From NCBI GenBank assembly GCA_029532625.1, contig JARFXM010000005.1, positions 310,001-374,000 of the forward strand: a DNA stretch of 64,000 nt. The letters run 5' to 3'. Shown here piece after piece: positions 21,858 to 34,600 of this stretch. A program made the translations under genes and the position numbers. The stretch's first letter is position 1. Every line of letters begins with the position of its first letter. A model generated the notes under the pieces. That model was given only the letters and a program-made list of their open reading frames with translations. It had not been told where the DNA came from and made no database searches. The DNA is from Lomentospora prolificans. Lineage: Eukaryota; Ascomycota; Sordariomycetes; Microascales; Microascaceae.

Positions 21858-24800
21858 TCAAGAATGGTGTCCAAGCTGCCCATCCGTCAACTCGTTAAGG
21901 ATATCCCTCCCCACAACAAACTTGCTGCTCAGCACCTTGTCGCTCATACCCACCCTCCTGGGCGGTCCTCCTGCTTCTTCTCCCTGACGTGACACGCCCG
22001 CGTTCTCCTTGCCCACGCTGACGCCGCCAAACAGCCTCTTCCTCGGCCCGGGCCCCTTGGTGGGTGAAGTCATCTTGGCGGGGCTGCCACGCTTGCTCGG
22101 CGACCGCGCCGCCTTGGACGGCGTCCTCCATTGCGTCAGGCTCTGCGTGAGCCCCTCGTCAAAGTAGTGGCTCTGCAGCGCGTCCGGCGGCAAGTCCGTC
22201 ACCCACGCCCTATCCTCCATGAGCTTCACGAAGCGTGCGACCATCTCGGTGCCGGCGCCGCCGAGCGTGGCCTTGCTACCGACGACGAGGAGCTTCGTCT
22301 TGGCGCGTGTGAAGGCGACGTTGATGCGGCGCCAGTCCTTGAGCAGGTCACCAATGTTGTTGTTGTCGTTGCAGCGCACGAGGGTGAGGACAATGACCTC
22401 CTTGTCGCGGCCCTGGAAGCGGTCGGCCGTGTGCATCTCGACGCCGGTGTGGCGGAGGGCGTGCTTGAGGAGGGAGAGCTGGGAGCGGTAGTGCGTCATG
22501 ACGCCAATCTCGGACGCGGGCACGCCCACAGTGACGAGGGACTCGACGAGCTGGGTGACGATTTGAGCCTCGGAGGGGTTCACGATGCGGTTGCCCTTGG
22601 CTTCTTCGTAGATGCGGGGGACGAGCGTGTCGGTATTGATAAACGATACGCGAGTCTCCGGGTCCATCACATGTCGGAGCCAGCAGCGGGGCCCACCGGC
22701 GCACACTGACGCCGGGGTTATCGAGGGCGCCGCGAGGGTCGTAGCATCGTAGTGTCGCTCCTTCAGAGCTGCCATGTTCGGTACTTCTAGATTCTTCGTC
22801 CGTAACTCTTCAGTACCGCAGCGAAGCCTGCCATTATATATGAGAGTGTTGCTCAAAGTCATGATGTCTTCGTTCATTCGGTATTGGTGCTCGAGGTTAA
22901 TGACGCTATCAGGGTGAGTATCAGACAGAAGTTTGAAAAGTGAAACGTCCAGACCACCCTCGCGAGCTGCTTTATTTTGCACAAGCGGAGGGAGTTGGTT
23001 GTGATCCCCCACAAGCACAAAGGTTCGGGCCATGCGAATGGGCCCGAGACAGACAGGAAGAGTAATCTGGGACGCCTCATCGACAATGCAATAATCAAAG
23101 GTTCGCTCGTTGAACACTGGATGGCTTATGCCCAGGCAAGTCGTTGCAACAATCGGAGTATCGTGCCACGCCTCCTTGATCTGCTCAAACGACGTCATTG
23201 GATTTCCCGCAAGCGTAACAAAATCTTGTACCTCAGGGTGGACTTTGACTGGCGCTCCAAGACGTAGAATGTTAATCTTGTCCGTCTTGAGCTTTAGCAG
23301 GATGTTGTCCACGGCCGTGTGCGTGTACGACGTAAGCAGGACGCTCTTGCCTTGCGCCGTCAGCGCGCGGATGATGTGTGCGATGGTTGTCGTCTTTCCG
23401 GTTCCCGGCATACCGAGGACCAGAGCATAATCTTGAGCGCTCATGACCTTTTCGACCGCTCGTTTCTGGTCAACATTGAGGCTGTCGTGTCCAGGGACGT
23501 GGTACTGGGTCGGTGCGGCCTTGAATTGAGGTGCTTCGAGATCCACGACAAGACGGCGAATTTGCCGAGAACCGAACACTCCATCAGCCATAACTTGGAC
23601 GAGGTTGTTTCGCACAACGGCCATGCCGTTGCTGAACTCGTCCTTGTCAATTCGATATCTGGTCGTCGGCAGCGCATCCATAGCGTCGAGCGATGTGGTG
23701 CCGTCCTTCGCGTTCACATCCATGATGCCGCTGAAAACCTGATTGTTCACCTCGTCGAAGCCCGGCTGCCGAATGCGCGAATTGTGTAACCGTCGATCTA
23801 CCGCCAGCGTAATCCGGTTCTTTCGAACCGATGTGACGTAGCCGAGGGCCAAGGCGAAGTGGCCCTGCTCGTCTGACACAACCACAGGCTCACCCACGGT
23901 GATCTGAGACTCGAGGAAGGAAAATCCAGGAGCGGGACAGTTTTTCGAAAAAGAGTACTGGAAGCGGTTGATCTTGGAGTTATCGGCTTGCCCCAGGACT
24001 TTGTCAATAACAACGTCCGAGAAGCAGCGTCCGACCTTCTCGCGAGCGGTGCTAACCATCGTCCAGAGCTCACGCTTCAGTTTCTGGCTTTCCTTTTCCT
24101 CCCATGTGAGCAGGTCTTCCCACTTGACGAAGAATTCGCGATGAACGGGGGTGAGGTGCTTGACAACTTCGTTGAACTTGGGTCCCATTCCACTGGTTTC
24201 GCCGTCACCCTCGTCTGCGAGTTTGTGATAGATGAAGCACGGGGTCTGAGCATAACAGTTGCTACATTGGTTCTGTTTTTTCATCATCGGTGGTAGTTGA
24301 ATGCTTCGTTCACGAATATATGCCGCAAGTCGGTTGCGTTGTATAATCATGTGCAAGATTTCTCGCCGGATCGTTGGTACCCGCATGATAGATGATGACT
24401 CCATGTAGTAGAGTAATCCAGAAGCGACGTTGATATCGTAACGGTCAGAAAGCAGCAGGTTGTAAAGCGCCGTTTGGGCGTGGTGATGAGTGCTGGCGTG
24501 CTTTCCGGTTTTTACTTCCAGGGGTACTGTCAAAGTCTGGATTTGATTGCCGTCCTTCAGAGTCGCCTCTACTGTGGCATCAATGTTTCCTTTAAGCCCG
24601 TACATGGGTGACCAAACATGCTCCTCCACGTCGAGAAGCTTGCTGATGCACATATTGACCTTCTTTTGGTTCCGGTCCTGTATGCGGGCATCGGGCTGTA
24701 AAGGTAGTTAGTTAGGGAACGGTGCTCAATGAACGACTAAGTTCGGTTGACATACCCTTGGAAACGGCGAAACAAAGGTCGTCGCCCAGCTAGTAAGCTC

Positions 24801-27112
24801 ACCCATTTTCGACTGCAAGTGCTGACGGGCGGTTGCCATATCGACCTTAATGGTGTAGAGATCTTCCACGTGTTTATCCGTAATCCGGTTGATCGCGTCT
24901 GTGATAAACTGCGCATCCCATCTACCCGCCGTAAGAGTCTCCTGGAACAGCTCGTGGAGTAGAGTTCCATAGACTAGGGGTTGAGTAGGCTCGCTCGTGG
25001 CCTTTACGCGCTCCTGGAGCACAGCACGGCGCATACACCCAAACGAATCCGCCACAACCGTAGCAGAGATGAGTTGGTCAGGGTGTAAGATCAAAACATT
25101 GTGCTCATCGTCGATGACGCAGCGGCCTGTACTGTCAAAATCCCCAATGATGTGGACGTACGAGGATTCCTGAACCTCGGTGTCGTACCACTCCCCTCTG
25201 AGCGACGCCAACTGCACCTTACCAGTATTATCTACCTCAAGGAGTAGCATCTAGTTACTCAGTCAGCTAGCGCTCTTGGGGACAGTTGAGAATATCGGAA
25301 AAAAAAAAGATAAAAAGGCCTCACCTTTTCCGGAAGCTCCCTCCCGTACTTGTCCTCGTAATCACTCTCAATAACAGACGTGACTAGGTACCTCTGGATT
25401 GTCCTAGGCTTTTGGCTCCGCTACGACCTAGATTTAGTATGTGTCCAAGGGAAATCGTTCGGCCGGCTACGATGACATACAGGAATGGATTCGGTGACAT
25501 TCGACGGCTTCGGCGGGGCTTGGAATGCGGCCTGGCTAGCCGCTGCTTGCGTGGCTGCTAGTTCTACTGCATCCCAATCATCGTCGCCAAGATCATCGTC
25601 CAGCAGATCTTCCTCCACAGCGATGGTTTTTTCGGGTGCCGGTTTCTCCTGAGTTACGAGATCAACAGTGACTGCGGGTACAGGATCTTTGGTAACAGCC
25701 TGCTCAGCCAACACAAATATATCGTCATCGATATCATCGAGGCCGTAATCGGACATATCATCAGCTACATCCGGGGCCTCGGGTGGCTCTGGAGCGTTTT
25801 GCGGTTTCTTCGGATATTTTCGGGGGGACCGTCTCGGAGTCTGGTTACTAGCGGTAGGAGTAGTTGGAAGGACAGCAGTGCGGGGGGCTTCTGCCGTTGT
25901 TCCCATTTGAGCATCAATCTCCATGAGGATATCATCATCAAAGTCGTCGTCATCATAATTGGCGTCAATGGCAGGAGAATTAGCAGTCTCGGGATTCGCG
26001 TCGAACTGAATTGGTCGGGGAGGAGGAACCGTGACTGGCCGGGATCGCTTAGCTGGAGATGGTGACTCTGCTGGGGCCCGTGGTTGGGAAAGTCGCGTTC
26101 CCTCTCTCATATGCAGAGGACTCTGGTCCTGGTTCTGGTGCACATCCTGCATACTAGACGTGACGGAGTCGAGAAGCGAGGTTACCAAAGAGTACTTTGA
26201 CTGACCGCCTGTCATGACGTGGGTCGCGGAGTCGTCTTCCGCTTCAATCCTCCGTCGTTTATTAAAATGGAGACGATTGGACGCTACAGCCCGTCGCAGG
26301 GCAGACTCTCTCTGCGGCGGCGTAATGCCACTGGTTTCGGGAGGGGGCCTCGGCGAGGATGCCACCAGGAAGTCAGCGAGGCCGTTGCCGCTCCGCTCCT
26401 GAGGGGAACCATCGCCAATGCCGCCTTTGAGTGTGTACCGATCCCAAAGCTCCAGCGTGGGATCAGGATGAGGAGACCTGAGAGCCTGTGCCAGTTTCTT
26501 GATGTTGATGGCCGGTGAATTGGCTTTTCCCATAGGCGAGGAAGTCGGGGACGAACTCCTCGCTCGCTTCCTTCCCTTTCTGCGACGAACAACACCACCA
26601 AGCGGCACGTACATCTCGCGGTCGTCTTGCAATGCCGCCGCCCACATGACTCTATCATCCGGGGACGTCTGCGTGTCATCGTCCAAGATTGAGCCCCGTG
26701 CTTCGCTTGCCGTCGTCGTGTCCTCTGCTTTGTTTACTGGCGTCGAGCTCGGCCTTTCCGTCGTGGATTCTCCTTGCCCAAACGGGCCAGTACTACTAGG
26801 GTTGGGTTTGGCATTCTCCTTGTTGGATTCGTGCGGTGGGTGCGTGCCGGCGGAGTCGTTTTTCGGACGGAACTTGAGCTTCTCAAGTTTCTTTCTAGTC
26901 GCCTCGGAGATAGTCGAGGGCGTCCTATCGACTCGGTTCGACACGGGCGTGCTGTAGGATCGCTGCCATGGGGTTCTCTATACACAATGCTTAGGCAAAC
27001 AGAACATGAGAGGCTAGGGCCACCGGGGACAAGCGGGACGAAATCTTCACGACAAAAAAACGGCTGGTGTATTTACCTTGACGTTCCCGACAGCTGGGTG
27101 AGGAGGAGGCAT
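21858..27112 (-). CDS. DNA2: DNA replication ATP-dependent helicase/nuclease DNA2
   Basis: Five exons: 27112-27077, 26977-25481, 25420-25325, 25250-24756 and 24695-21858, giving 1653 residues. Dna2 trims long Okazaki flaps and resects double-strand breaks. The N-terminal third is disordered with acidic patches. A RecB-like nuclease follows: Cys615 (SFGCMRRAVL), His642 (LLHELFQE), Asp747 (GNIDATVEA) and E768-x-K770 (LEVKTGK). Cys852, 855 and 861 (CSNCYAQTPC) complete the 4Fe-4S site with Cys615. The superfamily 1 helicase carries Walker A GMPGTGKT (1136-1143), motif II VDEAS, QLPPL, LEHQYRMN, DRFQGRDKEV and NVAFTRAKTKL. The first exon codes for only 12 residues (MPPPHPAVGNVK), which makes the start the least certain part. 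The acceptor of intron 2 is set at CGTAG before 25420, because nearer acceptors run into stop codons. Confidence 0.95.
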
Positions 27113-27783
27113 GTTTATGGAAGGCACTGGCGCTACTAGTGCCTTGAGGTTTTCCCTATCGTCTATCTCCTCATTGAAGCCTAGAATGGACAAGGTGTGA
27201 ATATTACGGAGAGCATTGTAGACTTCTAGCTGGGGGTTGAACAGCCGAGTGGTCATTCACGTCAAACGGCTGGGAACTAATATGGGGCTGTTCGAACATG
27301 GGTCCTGCCAGACGCGACCCAGCACGCGTTGGTACCTGTGTTGGTGGGGCAGCGCGACAAACAATTAAATCCAGGTGAGACTTGGGAGGATGGAAAGGTT
27401 GAAGGTGTACCAAGGTACCTGTGTTAACATAAGACAACGCATCGAGAGCTGAGATTTGCCGAGCTATTCCCGCTGAAGAGCTTCCGAGGATAGGTAGGAT
27501 ACGCCCAAGCCGTTGCGCCCCGCCAGTGCTCGCCACACTAGTGGCTCAATCGCACCTACTGATTAAGCCAAGGCAAAGCTCGAATGACATCGTCACCACT
27601 AGCTGTCGCTGATGATGCAAACCCATCATGTCACCTCCCCTCGCCCACAATCTCAACCCCAATTCACTCCCACAACTAGCAGGGGCAACTACTCGAAACC
27701 CCCAAACATCGTTGAAAATCCAAAGAAGCATCTCCAATTAGCATCTCTACCACCAACCCACCAATAAAGAAGCTGTCGCAACA
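27113..27783. other. Divergent promoter between DNA2 and membrane-protein gene
   Basis: 670 bases between two divergently read starts. The two gene-proximal ends differ: the right end is A/C-rich (CATCTCTACCACCAACCC), while the left end is mixed. No additional gene is apparent. I did not find a convincing MluI cell-cycle box next to DNA2; an ACGCGT word does occur near 27325. Confidence 0.45.
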
Positions 27784-28911
27784 ATGCCGTCTTCCGACAC
27801 CTCTCCCAGCGACAGCTGGGAGGACACCCTCGACCCCTCCGACCCCAACGCTCCCTCCCCCATAACCCCCGAGCGCGTACAATCCGTCCTCGAATCCCGC
27901 AACCGCCACGTCCCTGCCTTCATCAACATGATCTACGGTGACGCCCCCAAGCTCCACCGCACAATCATCACCAAGAACCTCCAGAACTTCCAGGCCCAGG
28001 TCCTGCGCACCCGCGCCCTCACCGACGACGAGGTCGGCGCCCTCGCCGACCACTGGAGCGCCTCCGCCAACATTGCCCTCACGGCGAAGCCCTTCGTCTG
28101 GGCCATGACTTTGTTCCTCACGTGGCGCGGCAGGGCCAGGTTCCGCTTCCCCTTCTGGCAGCCCAAGTGGGTTAACACCGCCCCCGAGGTCTTCCCCACT
28201 ATCAGCAGGCCTATATTGAACGGGAGGGCCGCGACGTTTGCCTGGCACGCGAGCCGGCTTGCCGTTTACGCCGTCTTTTGCAATTGGTTCGTTACACCCT
28301 TCTTCTTGTCGTATGCCGGCGTCAGGGCTACCGTGGGCATCTCGTCGGATCCGAGGTTGCAGGAGGCCGTGAAGGAGTCGGTCAAAGACGTCCAGATGCA
28401 GCGCAGGATCAACCATATGCAGAGGAGGACCGGCAAGATCCCCACACGGTTCCCTCCTGAGCAGCAAGACCAGGCCGAGCAGAGTGGTGACCATTCCCAG
28501 GAGGGTGGCTCAGAGAGCTGGGGCAGCCGCGACATCCAATCGCCCCAAGCCTCCCATCTACCTGAGCCCAGCGGGACCCAGAGGTGGAACGTCCCACAGA
28601 AGGAAACATCGCAACCGCAGCAATCTCAGCCCTACACCACTGGCACCTACCAACCACGACAGTCCCCTAAGATCCCTCAGCCCTCTGAACCCTCCACGTG
28701 GGAAGAAGATCCCATCCTAGGAGAGATCGAAGAGGACGACGCCTCCCCCGTCGCGCCCTCCGCGAGGGCCCAAGAAGTGAGGAGGCAACGAGCTGAGAGG
28801 GCGCCACGCCGCCATGCTCCTCCTCCCGATGATGGCATCTCTGCCTGGGAGCGCCTCCGGGAGAGGGCCCAGTCGGAACGTAACGACGATGACCCTAACA
28901 GGAGAAGGTGA
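27784..28911 (+). CDS. Conserved-looking fungal protein of unknown function with hydrophobic segments
   Basis: Single exon, 375 residues. I do not recognise a named family. Residues about 1-30 are acidic/Ser/Pro-rich. Residues 30-200 look folded: a helical segment (RVQSVLESRNRHVPAFINM), a hydrophobic stretch at about 98-113 (ALTAKPFVWAMTLFLTW) and a second at about 150-180 (AVYAVFCNWFVTPFFLSYAG), so one or two membrane passes are possible. Residues 200-375 are disordered, rich in Gln, Pro, Ser and Arg, with an acidic block (GEIEEDDAS) and a basic end (DDDPNRRR). Strong GC-ending codon use and the long uninterrupted frame support a real gene. A shadow frame of 272 codons lies opposite. It is divergent from DNA2 and converges on AIM21. 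Confidence 0.8.
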   Translation: MPSSDTSPSDSWEDTLDPSDPNAPSPITPERVQSVLESRNRHVPAFINMIYGDAPKLHRTIITKNLQNFQAQVLRTRALTDDEVGALADHWSASANIALTAKPFVWAMTLFLTWRGRARFRFPFWQPKWVNTAPEVFPTISRPILNGRAATFAWHASRLAVYAVFCNWFVTPFFLSYAGVRATVGISSDPRLQEAVKESVKDVQMQRRINHMQRRTGKIPTRFPPEQQDQAEQSGDHSQEGGSESWGSRDIQSPQASHLPEPSGTQRWNVPQKETSQPQQSQPYTTGTYQPRQSPKIPQPSEPSTWEEDPILGEIEEDDASPVAPSARAQEVRRQRAERAPRRHAPPPDDGISAWERLRERAQSERNDDDPNRRR

Positions 28912-29416
28912 ATCTAGCCATGTGTATAGAAGGACTGCCCTCACTCAATACTTTGCCCCATGTTATTCGAGCATCAGAGCTGTATATTACAAATGTAACG
29001 AGCCGGACAAACCGCTCTCCTCCAAAATAAAACACCAAACAACATGCATCCCAGCCCATCGCCAGGCTGTCTTCTTTCTCTCCGTGCCTTAAAACGATAT
29101 AGGCTAGCATACTTTCTCTCGCGAAAAATATTAGTAAAGCAACTTCCGCTAACACACAGTGATAACATTTGATTCATGCCAGCCATCCCACCTAAAGGAG
29201 CGTACACTTTCAACCCCGAAAGAACAAAAGGCTGAAGAAAACAAAAAATGCTAGCAGATAAACAGATGATAAAATACAGCAAGACGATTCAGGATCAATC
29301 ACCCCATGCAACGGATTTAGTGCGGTGGACACGGCCGAAGCATGTGTTCAAAGGGTGGGTTTGACACGTTTCCGTTTAGCAAAGTTAAACTCCGCGAAAT
29401 GCAGATTGCTTCCTGT
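28912..29416. other. Convergent 3' flanks of membrane-protein gene and AIM21
   Basis: 505 bases, more AT-rich than the flanking coding DNA, with no coding frame beyond about 100 codons. It should hold both polyadenylation regions; AATAAA-like words occur (for example AAAATAAAAC near 29022). Confidence 0.6.
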
Positions 29417-31696
29417 TTAGGCCTTAACATCCTTAACATCAAGAGACTTGTCGGTGTCAATTGCACCAATAGCACTCGGTTTCTCGATAGGAACCTCGTC
29501 ATTCCCGGCCTTGTCGAGAGCCACTTCGCCGGCATCGATCTCGGGGGCCTCAATCTTGCTTCCTACCTCAGCAGTGGGGATAGCGTCGAGCACGGGCTCG
29601 TCTTCTAGTGCCTTTTCTTCGGCGAGATCAAGCTTTGGCGAGTCTGGTATCGTGGCGGCGGCCTCTTCGGCCTGAAACGTGGCAGATTCTTCGCTCGCGG
29701 GCGTAGCCTTCGCGGGTTCTGGCTCAGAAAGCACAGGAGATGACTCCTTCTCAGCGGACACTGGCGTTGACTCGCGAGTCAATGGCTCGTCCTTCAGAGG
29801 CTCGGCTACAGACTTTGGAGCGGACTCGATCGGCTCGGTAGACTTGACCACCAGATCACTGCCTTCGGGATCGAGGCTCCAAACGGTCTGAGGGAGGGAA
29901 AATGACAGAGACGGCGCGCTAGGCTTGGCCGGTTCTGGAGAGGTGGCTGCAGCCGCAGCGGCGGGCGGTGCCGGGCTCTTAGCAGGGGCTCTCCTCTGAG
30001 GACCCCTAGCGCGTCCCTTTCTAGCATCTGCAAGGGGCTTCTTCTCAATGGGTTTCTCCTCTTCTGCCGCAGCCTCAGGCTCAGGTTCCTCTTTCTTAGG
30101 TGCCTGGGGTCCCAACTGTAAACGCCTGTTCAAGTCTGACATGAAACCGGCCTGGAGTGCGGCAATCTTATTGCCCATGGGCCTGGCTGGGATCGCAGGT
30201 TTCGCCTTGGGAACGGCGGGCGGTTCCTTGGCTTCAGTGGTGGCCGCAGCAGCCGGTTTGGCGGGTCGAACGGGGATGGAAGGCCGGTTCTTAGAGAGAG
30301 CCGGATGCTCAGTAGCCTCTACCGGGGAGACTGATGACGCCTTCGTGGGACGAGGAGGAATCTGCGGCTTTGGTTTATCAGATATGGTGGGCTTGCCTTC
30401 GCTGCTGGACTCCTTCTTAGGCTTAGGACGATCAGGAATGGCTGGCCTCTCAGGGAGGGCGGGCTTATCGGAGTTCTTCCGAGCGGGGCGGCCAGGGATG
30501 GCGGGGGGTTCGCCTCCTCGGGCCGGTCTCTCAGGGATTGCTGGCTTCTCTACGCTCTTTGCCGGTCGCGCAGGAATTTGGGGCTGGTCTGGCTTGGTTT
30601 CCGGTTGCTGGTCGGAGGATACGGTGGCCTCGTGAAGGTGGCTATCAGGTGCATCCTCCCAGACATCGCGGCTAGGAAAGCGCCTTTGACCTGCTGGGCG
30701 AGTTGCAGGGACCTGGGGAGGCTCCTGAAGGGGTAACCAAGACTGAGAAGGCTTCTCACCTCGGGGCACGAAGTTCTTCGTCCTCTGCGCCTCTTTTTCT
30801 GCCAACTCCTCCTGATACTGGGCAAAGGCCTGCACCGGAGTGGGGTTATTCCGCTCGGGGGGCTCAGTGACCTTGAGATGGGGCTCATTGCCGGACACAT
30901 CGGGTGTCGAGACTTCGGTGGTGTAGTGAACGCTGCTAGGCGCATCTTCCCAGATATCCTTGCTCGGGAACTTGTGGATTAGGGAATCCCTCTTGCTGGG
31001 CTTCTCCTCTTCGTCTTCGATCGCCTGCTCCTCGCCATCCTTGAAAAGAGCTTCGTACTCTTGAGGATGAACAGGCACCTTCCGGGCCTCGGGGCGGGGG
31101 AAATCGCTAGGAAGGACCTCAGTATTGATAGAATGTCGCCTGATGGGTTCAGTCAAAGGCTCTTCGTCTTCCACAGCGGCGTCCACCGAGGGTTCTATAG
31201 CCGCATGCAGTTCGAAGCGAGGAGGGCTCTTAGCGACCTCATCCTCGGCCAGGATGGGGGCAGTGTAGTGATGACGTCCAGTGGCCCTAACGTCCTCGGG
31301 GCTGGCACTCCGGCGAGGTTCATCGACGTGTATTATATCCTCATCGGTGGTGAAGACCTCTGGAGGCTCTTCTTCGGAAGGCGAGGGGCCCTTGGGCGGG
31401 CTGTCTGTCTTGAGGGAAGCGAAGCCGGATCGGGGAGAGGCGATTCGGGAAACGTAGGCTTCCTGGCCTTCGAAGCCAACCTCTTCGCTAGGGGTTCCTT
31501 CGTACTCGGACGTTGCTGCGGATGATTGTTAGCCCAATGGCTCCCCAAACCCCGTGGGTGGGAAGTGACTGTTCTCGCCCAATGGGTGTAAGTAGAAATG
31601 TAAGGCGGACGTACCAAGGCCGTGTCGATTCGCCGTATTGTGCACGATCTGGTTGAGCTCGTCACTGCTCATTTTTATATCGTTGGCGGTACTCAT
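29417..31696 (-). CDS. AIM21: AIM21-like proline-rich actin regulator
   Basis: Exons 31696-31615 and 31515-29417 (intron 99 nt) encode 726 residues. Yeast Aim21 binds actin capping protein at cortical patches and tunes barbed-end assembly. The protein is almost wholly disordered. The N-terminal part (exon 2 start ATSEYEG to about 330) has repeated short blocks, including two 'FPS-K/R-D-I/V-WEDAP' copies (FPSKDIWEDAPSS and FPSRDVWEDAPDS). A central stretch has many 'IPxRPA' units (IPARPAKS, IPERPARG, IPGRPARK, IPVRPAKP), good candidates for SH3 or capping-protein contacts. The conserved core is NKIAALQAGFMSDLNRRLQLGPQ, then KGRARGPQRRAP. The C-terminus is acidic and Glu/Ala-rich. ATG 31696 is preferred; the frame upstream has only a TTG. 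The call rests on the core motif plus repeats. Confidence 0.85.
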
Positions 31697-34600
31697 TGTG
31701 GATGATGCATACAATCCCTCTCTGTATTTCTCCTTGAGTGGAAGTTTGAATTATTTCGGGAAGGGGCAATAAAACAAGAATGGAAAGGTAAAAGAGGGAA
31801 AGAAGGGTATGTGTAAGTTGTCAAGGCAAGGCGTTTGAAACAATGCCGTGACGGTGGGGGATTTTTGAAGAGACTCGGGAGAGAGAAGCTGTTGACCTCA
31901 TCGCTGTCTTATCTACCTAAATACCACGAGTGCGCAAGTACGTACACGCTTTGGGCGGCGGATGGGGAGGTACCCCAAGGAAGCACGCAAGTTTACAGCA
32001 GGTTGCAGTGCAGTTCCCAAACACTCACAGCAGGTACAGCACAGGCCACAGGTGTAGCACCAGCGCAGAATGGAAGTTGGGTTGGCTAACGCTGGCAGCG
32101 AATCATACACGTACACCCCTGAACGGCCTGAACCGGGAAAGGGACTTTCAATTTCTTCGGGCAAGTGGCTGAGGTACCCTCGTACTTCGTCCTCGACCAG
32201 CCCGAGCCCAGGTATCGTATTACGCAGATAAGGAACTCTCTCAACACTCGCTTTGCATCTCAGTGGGCGCTTCGAATAGAACTACCCGAGCGGTGAGATC
32301 GATCTATTAAAAAGCCATCCTCGAATCAATCTACCGCAATTCCAATTACCCCATAGATATTCGCAGTGGCTGATACGAGAAGGAGGGGGTTGGCATGGTG
32401 CGAAGTGGCGGTTATTATCTCCTTTTGCCTATCCCCAACCATCGTCAACCCGCCCGATCCAGTGACAACGGCGACAGTGTCAACAAAGTGAGGTGCAGAT
32501 TCTTTCGTTCCCATGATGCGATACTTGCCGGTAAACCTGGCAGGGCCGCGAGTGGAGAGGAAATCTGACCCAATGAGACAAACTCCAAATCACTCCTTCA
32601 TGATGTCAGCCTATCCAAGCTGGGCTCTCTTGCGATGCTCTACAGCCCATATAGCGCCCACTAGTGCATTCTCCCGAGTTCGTCACTATGCGGAGGGTCG
32701 CACGCTGGCAGGAACCATCAATGGAATGGCCGCTCGTCATTGCCCGCTGGCTTTGCGCTGGTCAGGCTGTCCTTAGCGCCGCTAGCTTGCCCCACCAGGC
32801 TGGTTGAGAAGTAAAGCGCCAGCATGCCCGCTTAGTAATTAACCCCTCGTTTCCAGAAGCGACGCCGGTTTGGAATACCCATCAATTACTTTGTACTTTT
32901 CCCCTTCCCCGCGAGTGGAACTATGATGCAAAAAAGAACAGGGCTTGTGTACTAATAGAAAGATGTCGAAAGTACTGTCAGTGTGGGCTGACATTAACAA
33001 ACCATGTATGCCAATTTCAGGATCATCGCTCGTCTTGCTAGGGCATACCTTGGGGGAGTCTGGTCAAGTTCTGGTCAAGTTCTTGATCTAATCAATACCC
33101 TCCAGCTTCCACTAGCGGTCTTTGAGGTGATCAATACCACAGGGTGGGCAGTAGCAAATGCGATGCTAGCCATGTCTCGATTCAACGCGGCTCATAAATC
33201 TCTACGAGCGCCATCGTTTGCCTAGATGAGAGCAAAAGATCCAGAATCTCGCCTTCAACTTCTTCCATCGTTATGGTCACGTTAAACGAGAAATCCGCCA
33301 GCACTGCTCAAGAAACAACTCGGAGTGGCGTGAGGAAATGGGTTATAGAAACGGAGTGCTAATCAAGTATCGCTGGTGGAAAGAATGCACGGAATAATGG
33401 GAATCAGCATGCTACTCATATGGCCCATCCTGGTTTAAGCTGTGGAATCGCAGTTCCATGACTACTACTAACTGCGCTTTATATATGTCAAAGCAGATTC
33501 CCGAGATGACCAGGGGGCGGCAAACGCTAGATGGAGCGAAGGGACTCTTCCTTGATGGTGGGGTTTCCTCAGCTCTCCCCTCTCCCCCGGCCAAAGAGTA
33601 ACTTCATACCACACAGCTCCGATTGTCAACCCAATGGATCATTCGCAGACCCAAACTTCAGCAGCCTATACTGTGTCTCGCTCGCGCGGGAAGCAACCGA
33701 GAGAGTCTCGCTGCACTGCTAAGTTGAGAGAAATGCGGAAAGCTAAGGGGCAAGCGGGGTCTTCCGACGAGTCTGAGCTCGAAGAGGAGTTCCAAGAGGG
33801 CCAGTGTAGGTAATACACCCACGGATCCATTACATCTATTTACTCAACCATTCCCTGGACAACACCATTATCAAATCTGGGAAACGGATAGTGATTGGGG
33901 AAGCTGCGCTCATAATCGCCGCTTAGGCCGGGATACCCGCCTCAAAGGTCCATGACGTGCATGCTTCTCCCCGATGTGCAAAAGCACATCCGTATGGACT
34001 ATATACCAGGCGAGAATCTCTTGATAAACTTTGATCGGGCAAGGAGCCTGAACGGAGGAAAGATATCGCTCAGCAGCCCCGGGCGATAGTCAAAAAGCTG
34101 AGGCCTATCCCCCGTCCTACCAAGCTCAGGGAAATATTTTGAGTCCAAGATCGGACAATAACAGGGCACGTGGATTGGGAAGACAGCGGATGGTATCCCA
34201 GCCCGCATATGGGGAGTATGTCAAATTCTTCCGGCGTATTTCCGAGAAAAGCTGGAAAGATGATGCAGAGTGCAGTTTCCCGGAGCTCTATCATGATGAG
34301 TTGGGTGATTTTGTTGCCCTAAGTGGCAGAATACTTGGGGATTTTGTCATTGATACCGGTCTTCGGTACTGCCTGAACGCTAGTCGTACCTGCAGGTCGT
34401 ACCAGACCCGAGTGGCCTGGCTGTGTAAATGTTGGGGAAAGTGACTGGATAGCATGGCCGGTCCGAGCCTCTTTGAAGCTCCATCACTTCTCGAAGAGAG
34501 CGTGAACTACAAAACGGCTAGGAACCAATTAAAGGCAGACTGAGAGTCCCCTTAAGGCAGCATTCGCCCGAATTCGTGGCCCTGTGGAACAGTATCACCT

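Noticed and set aside
22131..22709. 192-codon plus-strand frame
   Set aside because: Shadow of DNA2 helicase motifs on the other strand; Val/His/Asp-rich composition is typical of antisense frames.
26942..26944. DNA2 start at the GTG codon 26944
   Set aside because: Not an ATG; the frame continues upstream as RTPWQRSYSTP to a good acceptor, and joins a 12-codon exon with an ATG at 27112.
27676..28494. 272-codon minus-strand frame
   Set aside because: Lies opposite the 375-residue gene and has Gly/Val/Asp-rich antisense composition.
34139..34444. 101-codon plus-strand frame
   Set aside because: Starts at TTG, matches no family I know, no good splice sites around it.
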